DNA of 64,000 nucleotides from Buchananella hordeovulneris (GTDB lineage: Bacteria > Actinomycetota > Actinomycetes > Actinomycetales > Actinomycetaceae): positions 62,001 through 126,000 of the forward strand of contig NZ_MQVS01000007.1 in assembly GCF_001907235.1 (NCBI RefSeq). The letters are read 5' to 3'. Every line of letters begins with the position of its first letter. Positions within the stretch are counted from its first letter, which is position 1. The notes beneath the pieces are model-generated. The model was given only the letters and a program-made list of their open reading frames with translations, was not told the origin of the DNA and did not search any database. The position numbers were made by a program, and so were the translations under genes. Below are positions 26,767-35,847 of this stretch, one piece after another.

Positions 26767-26794
26767 ACATTAGAAGCTTCCAATAATGGGTCAA
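26767..26794 (-). promoter_or_regulatory. Promoter of the DUF4032 gene with a palindromic site in the spacer
   Basis: On the minus strand TTGACC (26794-26789), 16 bases, TAATGT (26772-26767). ATTAGAAGCTTCCAAT (26769-26784), a 16-base palindrome with one mismatch, lies within the spacer and -10 box, where a bound repressor would block polymerase. The regulator is unknown. Confidence 0.5.
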
Positions 26795-26878
26795 AAGTCC
26801 CCCATGAATCCCTCGATCGTTTAAAGTGGAAGTAATCGACGTGCCAAACGGTGCGTTCCCATAGACAGAAAGTGAGCC

Positions 26879-27142
26879 ATGATGGGCTTCCTCGCATTCC
26901 TTCTCCTCGGCCTCATCGCTGGCGCCATCGCCAAGGCCATCATGCCCGGCGAGCAGGGCGGCGGCTGGATTGCCACCCTCGTGCTCGGCGTCATCGGCGC
27001 CCTCGTGGGCGGCTGGCTGGGCAGCATGCTCTTCAACGCCAAGGTTGACCAGTTCTGGGACCTGAAGTCCTGGGCGTTGGCCATCGGCGGCTCTCTGGTG
27101 GTGCTCGCCATCTGGGGTGTCATCACCGGCAAGAAGCGCTAA
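26879..27142 (+). CDS. GlsB/YeaQ/YmgE-family membrane protein
   Basis: An 87-residue transglycosylase-associated-type membrane protein: three hydrophobic helices (residues 2-20, 30-49, 62-81) with the family motif AIMPGEQGGGW between the first two and a basic C-terminus GKKR. These small stress-related proteins sit in the cytoplasmic membrane; the biochemical role is not settled. It starts at ATG 26879 and ends with a strong terminator. Confidence 0.88.
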   Translation: MMGFLAFLLLGLIAGAIAKAIMPGEQGGGWIATLVLGVIGALVGGWLGSMLFNAKVDQFWDLKSWALAIGGSLVVLAIWGVITGKKR

Positions 27143-27160
27143 ATCGCGCCTGGAGGCAAA

Positions 27161-27194
27161 GAAGTGGGGGAGCCCGTCCGGGCTCCCCCACTTC
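27161..27194 (+). terminator. Terminator between the GlsB-like gene and the sugar ATPase gene
   Basis: A perfect 15-bp stem GAAGTGGGGGAGCCC/GGGCTCCCCCACTTC with loop GTCC. It can serve both convergent genes. Confidence 0.85.
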
Positions 27195-27204
27195 GCTATC
27201 TGCC

Positions 27205-28326
<1,122 letters not shown>

Positions 28327-28341
28327 TATTCATTCCCTTCA

Positions 28342-28359
28342 CCGGCAGGTACGTGCCGG
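28342..28359 (-). promoter_or_regulatory. Inverted repeat in the sugar-ATPase leader
   Basis: CCGGCA-N6-TGCCGG, 15 bases upstream of the start codon; either a short leader hairpin or an operator. Confidence 0.35.
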
Positions 28360-28490
28360 ACGATCCGTAGTGAAGGTGTCAGCAGTGATGTCTGCGTTGA
28401 CACACTCGACGACCCCGGAATTGAAGTCGTTGCGGGAATTGTGCCACATTTGCTCCCCATAGTGCGCGTTGCTGCGCTGGAAAAACGCTG

Positions 28491-28502
28491 AACGATGTCG
28501 TT
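28491..28502. promoter_or_regulatory. Candidate operator in the divergent ATPase/kinase gap
   Basis: AACGA-TG-TCGTT, a 12-base near-perfect palindrome in the 226-base gap between the sugar ATPase and the Ser/Thr kinase. The AACG/CGTT halves resemble LacI-family sites. No regulator gene is adjacent. Confidence 0.3.
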
Positions 28503-28540
28503 TGTTCGTGTTGACGATGCTTGGGGCTGCGTCTTTGCCC

Positions 28541-28546
28541 TAGCCT
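28541..28546 (+). promoter_or_regulatory. -10 box of leaderless kinase gene
   Basis: TAGCCT, then six bases, then the GTG at 28553. Confidence 0.5.
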
Positions 28547-28552
28547 GGGGGC

Positions 28553-30328
28553 GTGGAAAAGATGGAGCGCGGAACGCGGGTGGGCAGGTATGCACTGGCC
28601 GCGCGCCTTGGCCACGGTGGTTCGGGGGCGGTATACCGCGCGGTTGGTCCCGGCGGGGAGGACGTGGCGGTAAAGCTGCTGCGGCCCGAACTTGCCGCCG
28701 ACGCCGAGGCGCGGGCGCGCCTGATGCGGGAAGCCCAGTCGCTATCACGGGTACAGCTGCCGGGGGTCGTCCAGTTCCTGGAGGTAAACGTCTCGGGTAT
28801 TCGGCCCTACATTGTCACCGAGTTGGTGGAGGGCCCCACCCTGGCCGACGACGTCGAACAGCACGGTCCGTTTGCGGCGGCGGACCTGCTGGCCTTGGCG
28901 GAAGACTTGGCGACCTCGCTGCGCGCCATCCACGAAGCGGGGGTGCTGCATCGTGACGTCACGCCCCGTAACGTCATCTTGTCCCCTAATGGGCCGGTGC
29001 TCATTGACTTTGGTCTGGCCCAGTCTGCGGAGGCCGAGCGTTTCACTGCGGGGGGCTACGTGATGGGCACCGCCGGCTACGTGGCGCCCGAAGACGTCGA
29101 GAGCACCGAGGCCCACAGCCTGAGCGTGCACGGGGACTGGTGGGCCTGGAGCGCGACCATCGCCTTTGCGGGCCTGGGGCATCCGCCGTTTGGGCGGGGC
29201 ACCTGGCAGCAGATTTTCACCCGTCTGTTGCGGGGCGACCTGGCTGACCAGGACGCGCCTGCCCCCCTGCAACGGATTTTGCGGGCTGCCCTGCACCCCG
29301 AGCGGGAGCACCGGGCCAGCCCAGAGGACACCCTGGAAGCCCTATCTGGCTGGGTGGCGGCGGAATCCGGTCAGGCGACCACCCGGTTGCAGGCACCGCA
29401 AGGGATCACTGTCGAAAAACCTCTCCCACACGATCCCCGCGAATCGGTCACCGATCGCCTGGCGGTGGCGGGTTTGCCCGAGACACCGACGGGTGTGCCT
29501 ATCAGTTCGGACTTCCTGCCGGGCGGGGAACCGCTCGCGGCAACACGGCCGCGCTTGGACCCGGATGCCACTACCCAGTTTTCCTCCCCCGCCGCCACCC
29601 AGCGCTTCGCCGCGGTGGGGGCCGAAGGGGGCGTCGGCGCCACCGCGCGGTACGGGGCCACCAGCAGTCCTGGTGGGCACCCGCAGTCGGCCCCACCGCC
29701 GTTGGCCGCACCGCCGCCGGGCTGGCAAAACGGTGGTGGGGCCTGGAGCCCCCAGGTCACGCGCACGCCGGTGCCGTTCCCGCAGGTCTACCAGCCGCCG
29801 CGCACCTATCTGGTGGGGGGTATCGGCGCGTTCGCCTGCGCGCTGACGCTGCTCATGCCCAACCCGGCAGTGATCCTCATCCCGATCGCAATAATCACCT
29901 TCGCACTGGGGTGCGGCTCGGCGCTCGCACACTGGACCGAGACGTGGCGTTACGATCGGCAGACCCACGCTAGCCCGGGCGTAATTCGCAGTGCCGTGCG
30001 CACACCGGGCATCATCCTCGGGCAGCTGATAAACGTGTTGCCGATGGTCTTCTTGCTCTCGGCGGCCTGGTGGTTCTTGACGCACCTAAAGCTGATGAAC
30101 CTGCTGTCCCCGCCGGTGCCGAGCCAATACTTGCCGATGCTCGCGGCAGCCTTCCTCTTCCTTGTGACTTTTGTCGGCTGGATCTTTCCCACCACCAACC
30201 AGCCGCAGGCGGGGGCCCGGCGCCTGCTGGCGGGCACGGCTGGCGCGCCCGGCATCATCGTGGGCACCGCCTGCTGGACGGCCGCGATCGCCATTGCGCT
30301 GCTGGTGAATAACGTGCCCTGGCTCTAG
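28553..30328 (+). CDS. Membrane-anchored Ser/Thr protein kinase
   Basis: 591 residues. An N-terminal Hanks-type kinase domain (about 10-265) has the glycine loop LGHGGSGAVY, invariant Lys41 in VAVKLL, catalytic Asp135 in HRDVTPRN and Mg-binding Asp152 in DFGLA. A disordered Pro/Gly/Thr-rich linker (about 280-415) follows, rich in potential phosphosites. The C-terminus has about five hydrophobic helices (from 420) ending at NNVPWL. PASTA or other extracellular sensor domains, common in PknB, are absent, so the membrane part itself may be the sensor. The GTG at 28553 fits the leaderless -10 box; an in-frame ATG three codons later is an alternative. Confidence 0.9.
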   Translation: MEKMERGTRVGRYALAARLGHGGSGAVYRAVGPGGEDVAVKLLRPELAADAEARARLMREAQSLSRVQLPGVVQFLEVNVSGIRPYIVTELVEGPTLADDVEQHGPFAAADLLALAEDLATSLRAIHEAGVLHRDVTPRNVILSPNGPVLIDFGLAQSAEAERFTAGGYVMGTAGYVAPEDVESTEAHSLSVHGDWWAWSATIAFAGLGHPPFGRGTWQQIFTRLLRGDLADQDAPAPLQRILRAALHPEREHRASPEDTLEALSGWVAAESGQATTRLQAPQGITVEKPLPHDPRESVTDRLAVAGLPETPTGVPISSDFLPGGEPLAATRPRLDPDATTQFSSPAATQRFAAVGAEGGVGATARYGATSSPGGHPQSAPPPLAAPPPGWQNGGGAWSPQVTRTPVPFPQVYQPPRTYLVGGIGAFACALTLLMPNPAVILIPIAIITFALGCGSALAHWTETWRYDRQTHASPGVIRSAVRTPGIILGQLINVLPMVFLLSAAWWFLTHLKLMNLLSPPVPSQYLPMLAAAFLFLVTFVGWIFPTTNQPQAGARRLLAGTAGAPGIIVGTACWTAAIAIALLVNNVPWL

Positions 30329-30402
30329 GGGCCGAATCGGAAACTCTTTGGCGCTGCCGTTAAGATCGAGACGATTTTGCTGCCGCAGCACAAGGAGAAG
30401 AG

Positions 30403-31299
30403 ATGAGTAACAAGAGCTCTGGCTCTAAAGCAGAACGGCGCGAGGCGGCGCGAGCCGCAGCCGCTGCCCGCCGGGAAGAGCAGCTGCGCATCGACCGGCG
30501 TAACCGATTCCTCTTGTTGGGGGGCATCGCCCTAGCCGCAATCGCGGTGGTGGTGGCCATCGTGTTGGCCGTAGTCAATCGCCCCGATACCAACGCCAGC
30601 CTGGAGGACGTCACCCGGCCTAGTAACACACAGGCCGACGGTGGGGTGGCCTTCTCGGGCAGCACCAAGGCGGGTACCGGCAAGGCGCAGGCCAAGACGA
30701 TCGATGTGTACTTCGACTACTCTTGCGGCGCCTGCGCCCAGTTCGAGGCCGCCAAGGAGGCGGAGCTGCGGGAACTGATCGAAGGGGGCGAGGTGAACGT
30801 GGTCTTGCACCCGGTCAACATCCTGGGGCAGTCCTACACGGTCACCGCCGGCAATGCCTTCGCCGAGGTCGTGGACCAGCACCCGGACAAGGCCTGGGAC
30901 TTCCACACCAAGTTGTCAGCGAACTTCCTGCAGGCCGCCCAAACGCAGGACACCTCCAACCTAAACCTGGCCGGCGTGCAAAAGATCGCCGCGGAAGTCG
31001 GCGTGCCGCAGGCCACCATCGACAAGTTCGCCGACAATCGCTTCGCCGGCTACCTGACGGCGACCTCCAACCAGTTCTCTAAGCGCTCGGCGGATCGAGA
31101 ACTGAGCGAGGACGGCGGTGCCCGCACCCCCACCGTGACGTTGGCGGGCAAGTTGGCTGACCTGAGCCTGATCTTCCAGGAGGGGGCGCTGAAGAACTGG
31201 GCCGCTACCGGTGATGTGGGTTATGTCTACAGCGAGGACGGACAGACCGTCGTGCCGAAGGACCCCAGCCAGCAGCCGACCCCCGCGGCGACTAACTAA
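30403..31299 (+). CDS. DsbA/thioredoxin-fold membrane protein
   Basis: 298 residues. A charged Ala/Arg-rich cytoplasmic head, one membrane segment (about 36-58), then an extracytoplasmic thioredoxin-like domain of the DsbA/VKOR-partner type with the redox pair Cys108-Gly-Ala-Cys111 in DYSCGACAQF. The cis-proline region is TPTVTLAGK. It probably forms or isomerises disulfides in exported proteins; several four-cysteine secreted proteins are encoded in this window. AAGGAGAAG lies just before the ATG. A strong terminator follows. Confidence 0.87.
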   Translation: MSNKSSGSKAERREAARAAAAARREEQLRIDRRNRFLLLGGIALAAIAVVVAIVLAVVNRPDTNASLEDVTRPSNTQADGGVAFSGSTKAGTGKAQAKTIDVYFDYSCGACAQFEAAKEAELRELIEGGEVNVVLHPVNILGQSYTVTAGNAFAEVVDQHPDKAWDFHTKLSANFLQAAQTQDTSNLNLAGVQKIAAEVGVPQATIDKFADNRFAGYLTATSNQFSKRSADRELSEDGGARTPTVTLAGKLADLSLIFQEGALKNWAATGDVGYVYSEDGQTVVPKDPSQQPTPAATN

Positions 31300-31313
31300 C
31301 CCCAGACACACTG

Positions 31314-31354
31314 CTGCCCGGGGCGGAAGGTCGAGCGCCTTCCGCCCCGGGCAG
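31314..31354. terminator. Bidirectional terminator between the DsbA-like gene and katA
   Basis: CTGCCCGGGGCGGAAGG pairs perfectly with CCTTCCGCCCCGGGCAG (17 bp, 7-base loop) between convergent genes. Confidence 0.85.
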
Positions 31355-31361
31355 TCAGCTA

Positions 31362-32819
31362 TCAGTTGGCCGCGCGCCAGGCGGCCTCAATGGCCTCGCC
31401 CACCTCGGCGTCGATCTGGCGCCAGTAGGCGAAGACCCGCGAAAGCACAGGCTCCTCCACCCCGGCCAGCGAGCCGACGACGGTCTCCACTAGGCGGGCC
31501 CGCTGGGCGTCGTCGTACACGCGACGCACCAGGGTGTGTGCCTGGCCGAAGTCGTCGTCCTCGGCGTGCAGGGTGTAGGCGGCACGCACCAGCGCGCCGT
31601 CTGCCTCCCAGCCATTTTCCACCACCATCTCTTCGGCCTGGTAGGCGCGCCCGTAGGAGTTGGGGGCGTAGACCGGCGCAGCGCCAGAGTGGCTGAACTG
31701 CATGTGGCCTTCCTTGTCGTAGGAGTTCACGGGCGAGACGGGAGCGTTAACTGGCAGCTGGTTGTAGTTGGTGCCGATGCGGTGACGCTGGGCGTCCGGG
31801 TAGGAGAAGATGCGCGCCAGCAGCATCTTGTCGGGGGACACCCCGGTGCCAGGCACGGTGTTCGAGGGGGAGAAAGCGGCCTGCTCGATCTGCGCGAAGT
31901 GATTGGTGGGGTTCTCGTTCAGGGTGAGGGTTCCGACCTCGATGCGCGGGTAGTCGGCCAGCGGCCACACCTTCGTCAGGTCGAAGGGGTTGAAGCGGTA
32001 GGTCTTCGCATCCTCGTAGGGCATGACCTGCACGTACAGGGTCCAGGACGGGAAGTTGCCCTCCTTGATGGCCTCGAAGAGGTCACGACGGTGGAAGTCG
32101 GCGTCCTTACCGGCCAGTTCGGTGGCCTCGGCGGTCGTCATGTTCTCCACGCCCTGGTTGGTCAGGAAGTGGTACTTCACCCAGAACTTCTCGCCCTCCG
32201 CGTTGACCCACATGTAGGTGTGGGAGGAGTAGCCGTTCATGTGCCGCCAGGTCCGGGGCAGGCCGCGGTCACCCATGAGGTAGGCGACTTGGTGCGCGCT
32301 CTCCGGGGAATGCGTCCAGAAGTCCCACTGCATGTTGGCGTCCCGCAGGCCGGAGTCGGGTAGGCGCTTTTGCGAGTGGATGAAGTCGGGGAACTTCATG
32401 GGGTCGCGCAGGAAGAAGATCGGGGTGTTGTTGCCCACGAGGTCAAAGTTGCCCTCCTGGGTGTAGAAGCGCACCGCGAAGCCGCGCACATCTCGCCAGG
32501 TGTCGGGGGAGCCGAGTTCCCCGGCGACGGTGGAGAAGCGGTGCAGCACCCGCGTGGTGCGGCCGGGCTGGAGGAAGTCGGCCTTGGTGTAGGCCGAGAC
32601 ATCGCCGGTCACGCGGAACTCGCCGAAGGCGCCGGAGCCCTTGGCGTGCGGAGAGCGCTCCGGGACTCGCTCGCGGTCAAAGCGGGCAAGCTTCTGCACC
32701 AGATTGACGTCGTGCAGCAGCAGCGGCCCGTTGGGCCCGACGCTGAGGGAGTAGGAGTCGGACTGGCGCGGTTCGCCGGACTCAGTGGTGGAGGGCTTGG
32801 TGGGGTCAAACGTCGTCAT
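31362..32819 (-). CDS. katA: Monofunctional heme catalase
   Basis: A 485-residue small-subunit catalase dismutating hydrogen peroxide. Visible are the distal histidine in [10 protein letters not shown], the asparagine in [12 protein letters not shown], and the proximal tyrosine in [14 protein letters not shown]. The ATG at 32819 ([17 protein letters not shown]) is the family start; the frame is open further into perR, but that extension is a shadow. It lies two bases after the perR stop, so the repressor and its main target are cotranscribed. GAAGGA is upstream, inside the end of perR. Confidence 0.95.
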   Translation of the reverse strand: MTTFDPTKPSTTESGEPRQSDSYSLSVGPNGPLLLHDVNLVQKLARFDRERVPERSPHAKGSGAFGEFRVTGDVSAYTKADFLQPGRTTRVLHRFSTVAGELGSPDTWRDVRGFAVRFYTQEGNFDLVGNNTPIFFLRDPMKFPDFIHSQKRLPDSGLRDANMQWDFWTHSPESAHQVAYLMGDRGLPRTWRHMNGYSSHTYMWVNAEGEKFWVKYHFLTNQGVENMTTAEATELAGKDADFHRRDLFEAIKEGNFPSWTLYVQVMPYEDAKTYRFNPFDLTKVWPLADYPRIEVGTLTLNENPTNHFAQIEQAAFSPSNTVPGTGVSPDKMLLARIFSYPDAQRHRIGTNYNQLPVNAPVSPVNSYDKEGHMQFSHSGAAPVYAPNSYGRAYQAEEMVVENGWEADGALVRAAYTLHAEDDDFGQAHTLVRRVYDDAQRARLVETVVGSLAGVEEPVLSRVFAYWRQIDAEVGEAIEAAWRAAN

Positions 32820-32821
32820 GC

Positions 32822-33262
32822 CTAATTTCCTTCGTTCTGGTGATCTTGCGCCTGGCAATCGGGGCAGAGTCCCCGGTACACCACGTCGGCAACCTCGATG
32901 GTGTAGCCCAGGTCGATGGGGGGCTGCAGGCAGGGGGCGGATTTCTTGACGCAGGGGATGTCCTGGAACTTGCCACAGCGCGTGCACCACACGTGGTGGT
33001 GGTTGTCGCCAGACTCCACTTCGTAGCGGGCGCCCCGTCCCTCAAGCACCACCTTGCGGAGGAGGTGAGCGTCGGTGAGGGCGGCCAGCACGTCGTAGAC
33101 GGCCTGCTTGGAGATCGACCCGAGACGCTCGCGCACTTGGTCCGCGATGGCTTCCGCGGTCAGGTGCTGCTGCTCCCGCACCACGGCGAGGGTGGCCAGC
33201 CGGGGGGCTGTCACCCGCAGTCCGACGGTGCGCAGCTGTTGGCGGTCGTGATCGATCGTCAT
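32822..33262 (-). CDS. Fur-family peroxide regulator (PerR/FurA-like)
   Basis: A 146-residue Fur-family repressor. An N-terminal winged helix ([14 protein letters not shown] ... [12 protein letters not shown]) is followed by a dimerisation domain with the histidine-rich HHHVWCTRC and the second zinc pair CPDC. The gene order regulator-catalase strongly suggests a peroxide-sensing role that represses katA and itself, though sequence alone cannot separate PerR from FurA. The ATG at 33262 ([10 protein letters not shown]) is chosen; the open frame begins at 33397 but crosses the AT-rich promoter. Confidence 0.88.
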   Translation of the reverse strand: MTIDHDRQQLRTVGLRVTAPRLATLAVVREQQHLTAEAIADQVRERLGSISKQAVYDVLAALTDAHLLRKVVLEGRGARYEVESGDNHHHVWCTRCGKFQDIPCVKKSAPCLQPPIDLGYTIEVADVVYRGLCPDCQAQDHQNEGN

Positions 33263-33335
33263 GCTGACACCATAGTCATAAAAATGGAGAAAGTCCAGAA
33301 AGCTAGTTTGTCTATGGTTAGGGTTCCCTAAGTTT
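33263..33335 (-). promoter_or_regulatory. AT-rich perR-katA promoter region
   Basis: A locally AT-rich stretch upstream of the repressor, with ACCATAG (33269-33275) and its complement CTATGGT (33312-33318). An autoregulatory Fur/PerR box is expected here, but no consensus box is clear to me. Confidence 0.35.
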
Positions 33336-33406
33336 CCTGATTGGCTGGGGTGGTGTGACGTAGGTCGTCTCAGGGCACCCAGGGCCACGTGGCACAATAG
33401 GGGCGC

Positions 33407-33479
33407 GCCACCTTAGCTCAGTTGGTAGAGCGCCCGCCTTGTAAGCGGACGGTCGCGGGTTCGAGTCCCGCAGGTGGCT
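33407..33479 (+). tRNA. tRNA-Thr (anticodon TGT)
   Basis: A 73-base cloverleaf. Acceptor GCCACCT/AGGTGGC (33407-33413, 33472-33478), D stem GCTC/GAGC, anticodon loop CTTGTAA giving TGT, T arm GCGGG-TTCGAGT-CCCGC. The discriminator base is T and CCA is not encoded. The outermost anticodon-stem pair is a C/A mismatch. Confidence 0.93.
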
Positions 33480-33591
33480 CCGCTGGTGGTCCATTGGGAG
33501 ACAGAACCCTGCAGGATTGCGGGGCGTTCCCTGACGCCAGAGCGCGCTCGACCATGACCGTTGGAAGCAGGCACAACAGGACCACACGTGA

Positions 33592-33840
33592 CTAGGCCAC
33601 GGAGTCGATGGCCTCCTTCGCAGTAAAAACGTCGGCTCCGGTTCGCACTCGGTACGCCCGTATGGCTTCGATTTTGCGTCCGGAAGCGGCAAGCTGACGC
33701 TCCTCGGCTGAAACGCCGAAGGTATCGACACTGCCCGCCTCACCAAGGCGTTCCTGCAGCTGCTTGACAAGCTTCAAGAGTCGTTGTTTCTCACGACGTA
33801 AACGCTCGATTTCTTGCGCCTGCGCAAACCATTTGCCCAT
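33592..33840 (-). CDS. Small coiled-coil protein with an L7/L12-like C-terminal motif
   Basis: 82 residues. Residues 8-33 form a charged leucine-rich coiled coil (EIERLRREKQRLLKLVKQLQ). The C-terminus GRKIEAIRAYRVRTGADVFT-AKEAIDSVA resembles the ribosomal L7/L12 C-terminal motif KIEAIK-x-x-R-x-x-TGLGLKEAK. No ribosomal function follows: the rest of L7/L12 is absent and the gene is isolated between a tRNA and insertion debris. A purine-rich AGAGAGGG lies upstream of the ATG. Function unknown; it may dimerise and contact a translation GTPase or another protein (inference). Confidence 0.65.
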   Translation of the reverse strand: MGKWFAQAQEIERLRREKQRLLKLVKQLQERLGEAGSVDTFGVSAEERQLAASGRKIEAIRAYRVRTGADVFTAKEAIDSVA

Positions 33841-34191
33841 TGTTCACCCTCTCTGTAGAAGTGCCTTCACGGCTTCCATCTTTTCACGAAGGGATTGCTG
33901 GCCTCGAGCCAAGCGCCGCAAGCGCGAGCTTGCCCAAGCCCGCCGGGCCGATGAGATCCGCCCAGCTTCGGTACCGGCTGTGCACTGCGCCCGCAAACCA
34001 TGTGCAACACGCCCTGCCGGGCACGGCGCTGCCCGCTCTCAAGCACGCCCCGGCGTGCAAGGGCTCTGCAAACCAGCCTCATCCACTCCAAGCGTGTCTG
34101 GCAGTACGCCGAGGTCGTCGAGCTGGCCACGATGGGGTGGGTCCACTGGGAGTTGCCAGCGGGAATCCGCCCCCGACTTCGGGGCCTCACT
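33841..34191. other. Gene-poor debris stretch
   Basis: No intact gene is supported. A short IS3-transposase-like stretch lies at 34075-34149. Other frames show arginine/alanine-rich shadow translation only. It separates the coiled-coil gene from the DsrE-like gene. Confidence 0.5.
34075..34149 (+). mobile_element. Remnant of an IS3-type transposase C-terminus
   Basis: One frame reads SLIHSKRVWQYAEVVELATM then GWVHW, resembling the integrase-core end of IS3-family OrfB (typical pattern ELI-x-x-x-x-PW-x-x-x-x-x-VE-x-AT-x-x-WV-x-WFN). Only about 25 codons remain, without catalytic DDE residues or terminal repeats. Confidence 0.4.
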
Positions 34192-34197
34192 TACAAT
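34192..34197 (+). promoter_or_regulatory. -10 box of the leaderless DsrE-like gene
   Basis: TACAAT, seven bases, ATG. Confidence 0.55.
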
Positions 34198-34204
34198 CGG
34201 GTCT

Positions 34205-34540
34205 ATGAAAACCTGCGCCTACCTCCTGCACGTTACCGAGGCAGATAGGTGGCCTGCGGTGCTTAGCAACTTGGCCAATATGGTCCAGCAGGGGTACGGC
34301 CCCGAGCTCGTGGTGGTGATCAACGGGACCGCCATCTATGTGCTGCAAGGCGAACATGATTGGCGCGCTAGCATGGCCCGCGCCGCCGCTGCTGGCGTGC
34401 GCTTTCACGTGTGCCAGCGTTCCCTGGACAACCACCAGATATCGTCTTCTTCGCTGCCGGAATGGATCGTTCCGGTCCCGGCTGCGCTGCCGAGCATAGC
34501 GGAGCAGGTCGGCGCTGGCGCGACCTACATAAAGCCTTAA
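34205..34540 (+). CDS. DsrE-family protein
   Basis: A 111-residue single-domain protein of the DsrE/DsrF/TusD-like fold: N-terminal strand YLLHVTEADRWPAVLSNLAN, a second strand ELVVVINGTAIYVL, then GVRFHVCQRSLDNHQI with Cys70 in the position of the persulfide-carrying cysteine of some members. Roles in the family range from sulfur relay to unknown. The frame is open from 33764 but the true start is ATG 34205, with TACAAT seven bases before it. No partner genes are adjacent. Confidence 0.72.
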   Translation: MKTCAYLLHVTEADRWPAVLSNLANMVQQGYGPELVVVINGTAIYVLQGEHDWRASMARAAAAGVRFHVCQRSLDNHQISSSSLPEWIVPVPAALPSIAEQVGAGATYIKP

Positions 34541-35025
34541 CGGTGGCGCTCGTTCGTTCTGCAGGATGCCCGCAGTCCCTGTCTGCTTTGGTTTCCGTTT
34601 TGTGAACTTTCCGGCAAATGCGGGTCGGGAACGCTGAGACGCGGTGGTGTCGAAGGATCGCTTATTCGGTGCGGGCGCAACTGTGTGCGGGGCACTGTGA
34701 GGGCAAGCACTGCCTGTTGTGTCAAACGCTGACCTTTGTGCGTTTTGCGGACCGTGAAGTCCATACAGTGACTGCTAAGCCGTTAGCGTTTGGGCGCAAC
34801 GGTCCGCGTTTGGTGCAACGGTCAGCATTAGTCACCTGGTGACCCCGCCCCGGCCAGGGAGCCAGCTGCAAGGTATGCACAGGGGAAAACCATTCACAGG
34901 AACTAGCGGGCGCTGGCACTCGCGGCGGACGCTAGGCGAGTGTAGGAACATGAACTCTTCCATCGATCTCGCTGTACCCGCGGTGTCTCGGCAAGGAGTC
35001 GCAGCAAGTGGTCACCCATGCATAG
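34541..35025. other. Gene-free stretch with a short tandem repeat
   Basis: No supportable gene. GCGTTTGGNGCAACGGTC occurs twice in tandem at 34786-34804 and 34806-34823. Composition is mixed and less GC-rich than the flanks. Confidence 0.45.
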
Positions 35026-35169
35026 GCCAGGCACCTGCAGGTGGTCTGGCAGGTGGCGCGCTGCACCTGGCACCAGGCCTACGACGACGAAGGCCGCCAG
35101 CTGGTTCGGTTACTGCTGGCCGCGGGCGTGCCACGCGCGCCCACTGCCTGGCCTGTACCCGGGCGGTAA
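35026..35169 (+). pseudogene. Short coding-like remnant, unrecognised
   Basis: After an in-frame TAG at 35023 a 47-codon open stretch reads QVVWQVARCTWHQAYDDEGR then QLVRLLLAAGVP and ends at TAA 35167. Codon choice is typical of real genes here (strong G/C at third positions) but there is no ATG or good ribosome site; a GTG near 35041 is possible. It looks like the C-terminus of a lost gene. I recognise no family. Confidence 0.3.
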
Positions 35170-35175
35170 GCTGTG

Positions 35176-35847
35176 CTACATCCCCGCGGCGAGGAAGGCC
35201 AGGATTGCGCGCACGCGCCGGTTCTCCTCGCCCGGTTCCAGCCCCAGTTTCAGGAAGATCGCGGAGATGTGCTTGGCCACCGCGGCCCCCGACAGAAACA
35301 GTCTCTCGGCGATCTGGGCGTTGGACAGCCCCTGGGCCATCAACTCCAGCACCTCCAACTCGCGGGGCGTTAACTCGCCCAGCCCCGAACGCGACGACTG
35401 CATCATGGCGCGGGCCACCTCCGGGTCGATCACCACCCCGCCCGTCAAGACCACCCGTACCGAGGCGATGAAGTCGGCGACCTCCGCCACCCGGTCCTTC
35501 AGTAAATACCCGGCGCCACCCGCACCCGCCCCCGCAGGCAGGGCGAACAACTGCTGGGCGTAGACGGCGGCCACGTACTGGCTGAGCACGATGATCGCCA
35601 ACCGGGGATGGGCGGTCTTCAGGTCGATGGCGGCCTGCAGGCCGTCGTTGGTCATCGTCGGTGGCATGCGCACATCGGTGATCACCAGGTCCGGCAGCTG
35701 CCCGGCCGCCGCCAGTTGCTCGACACGGGCCCGCAAGTCGTCGGCCCGCTGTGCGGTGCCCGTTACCGTGAACCCCTGCCGCTCCAACAGGCCAACTAGC
35801 CCCTCCCGCAGCAGGGCGGAGTCGTCGGCTACCACTACCTTGGTCAC
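35176..35847 (-). CDS. NarL/LuxR-type response regulator
   Basis: 223 residues. A receiver domain with the phospho-acceptor Asp58 in VITDVRMPP and acidic ADD near the N-terminus, then a LuxR-type helix-turn-helix (LTPRELEVLELMAQGLSNAQ, AVAKHISAIFLKLGL). The start is GTG 35847, overlapping the histidine kinase stop by GTGA; the longer frame upstream is the kinase gene in shadow. It probably binds the divergent promoter at 36549-36656 and controls the adjacent ABC exporter. Confidence 0.9.
   Translation of the reverse strand: MTKVVVADDSALLREGLVGLLERQGFTVTGTAQRADDLRARVEQLAAAGQLPDLVITDVRMPPTMTNDGLQAAIDLKTAHPRLAIIVLSQYVAAVYAQQLFALPAGAGAGGAGYLLKDRVAEVADFIASVRVVLTGGVVIDPEVARAMMQSSRSGLGELTPRELEVLELMAQGLSNAQIAERLFLSGAAVAKHISAIFLKLGLEPGEENRRVRAILAFLAAGM

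Noticed and set aside
33867-34190. A 107-codon minus-strand frame upstream of the DsrE gene
   Set aside because: No ribosome site, no motif, arginine-rich shadow composition; the only recognisable signal there is the IS3-like stretch on the plus strand.
34722-34919. A 65-codon minus-strand frame in the debris zone
   Set aside because: It crosses the tandem repeat and has no coding-like codon pattern.
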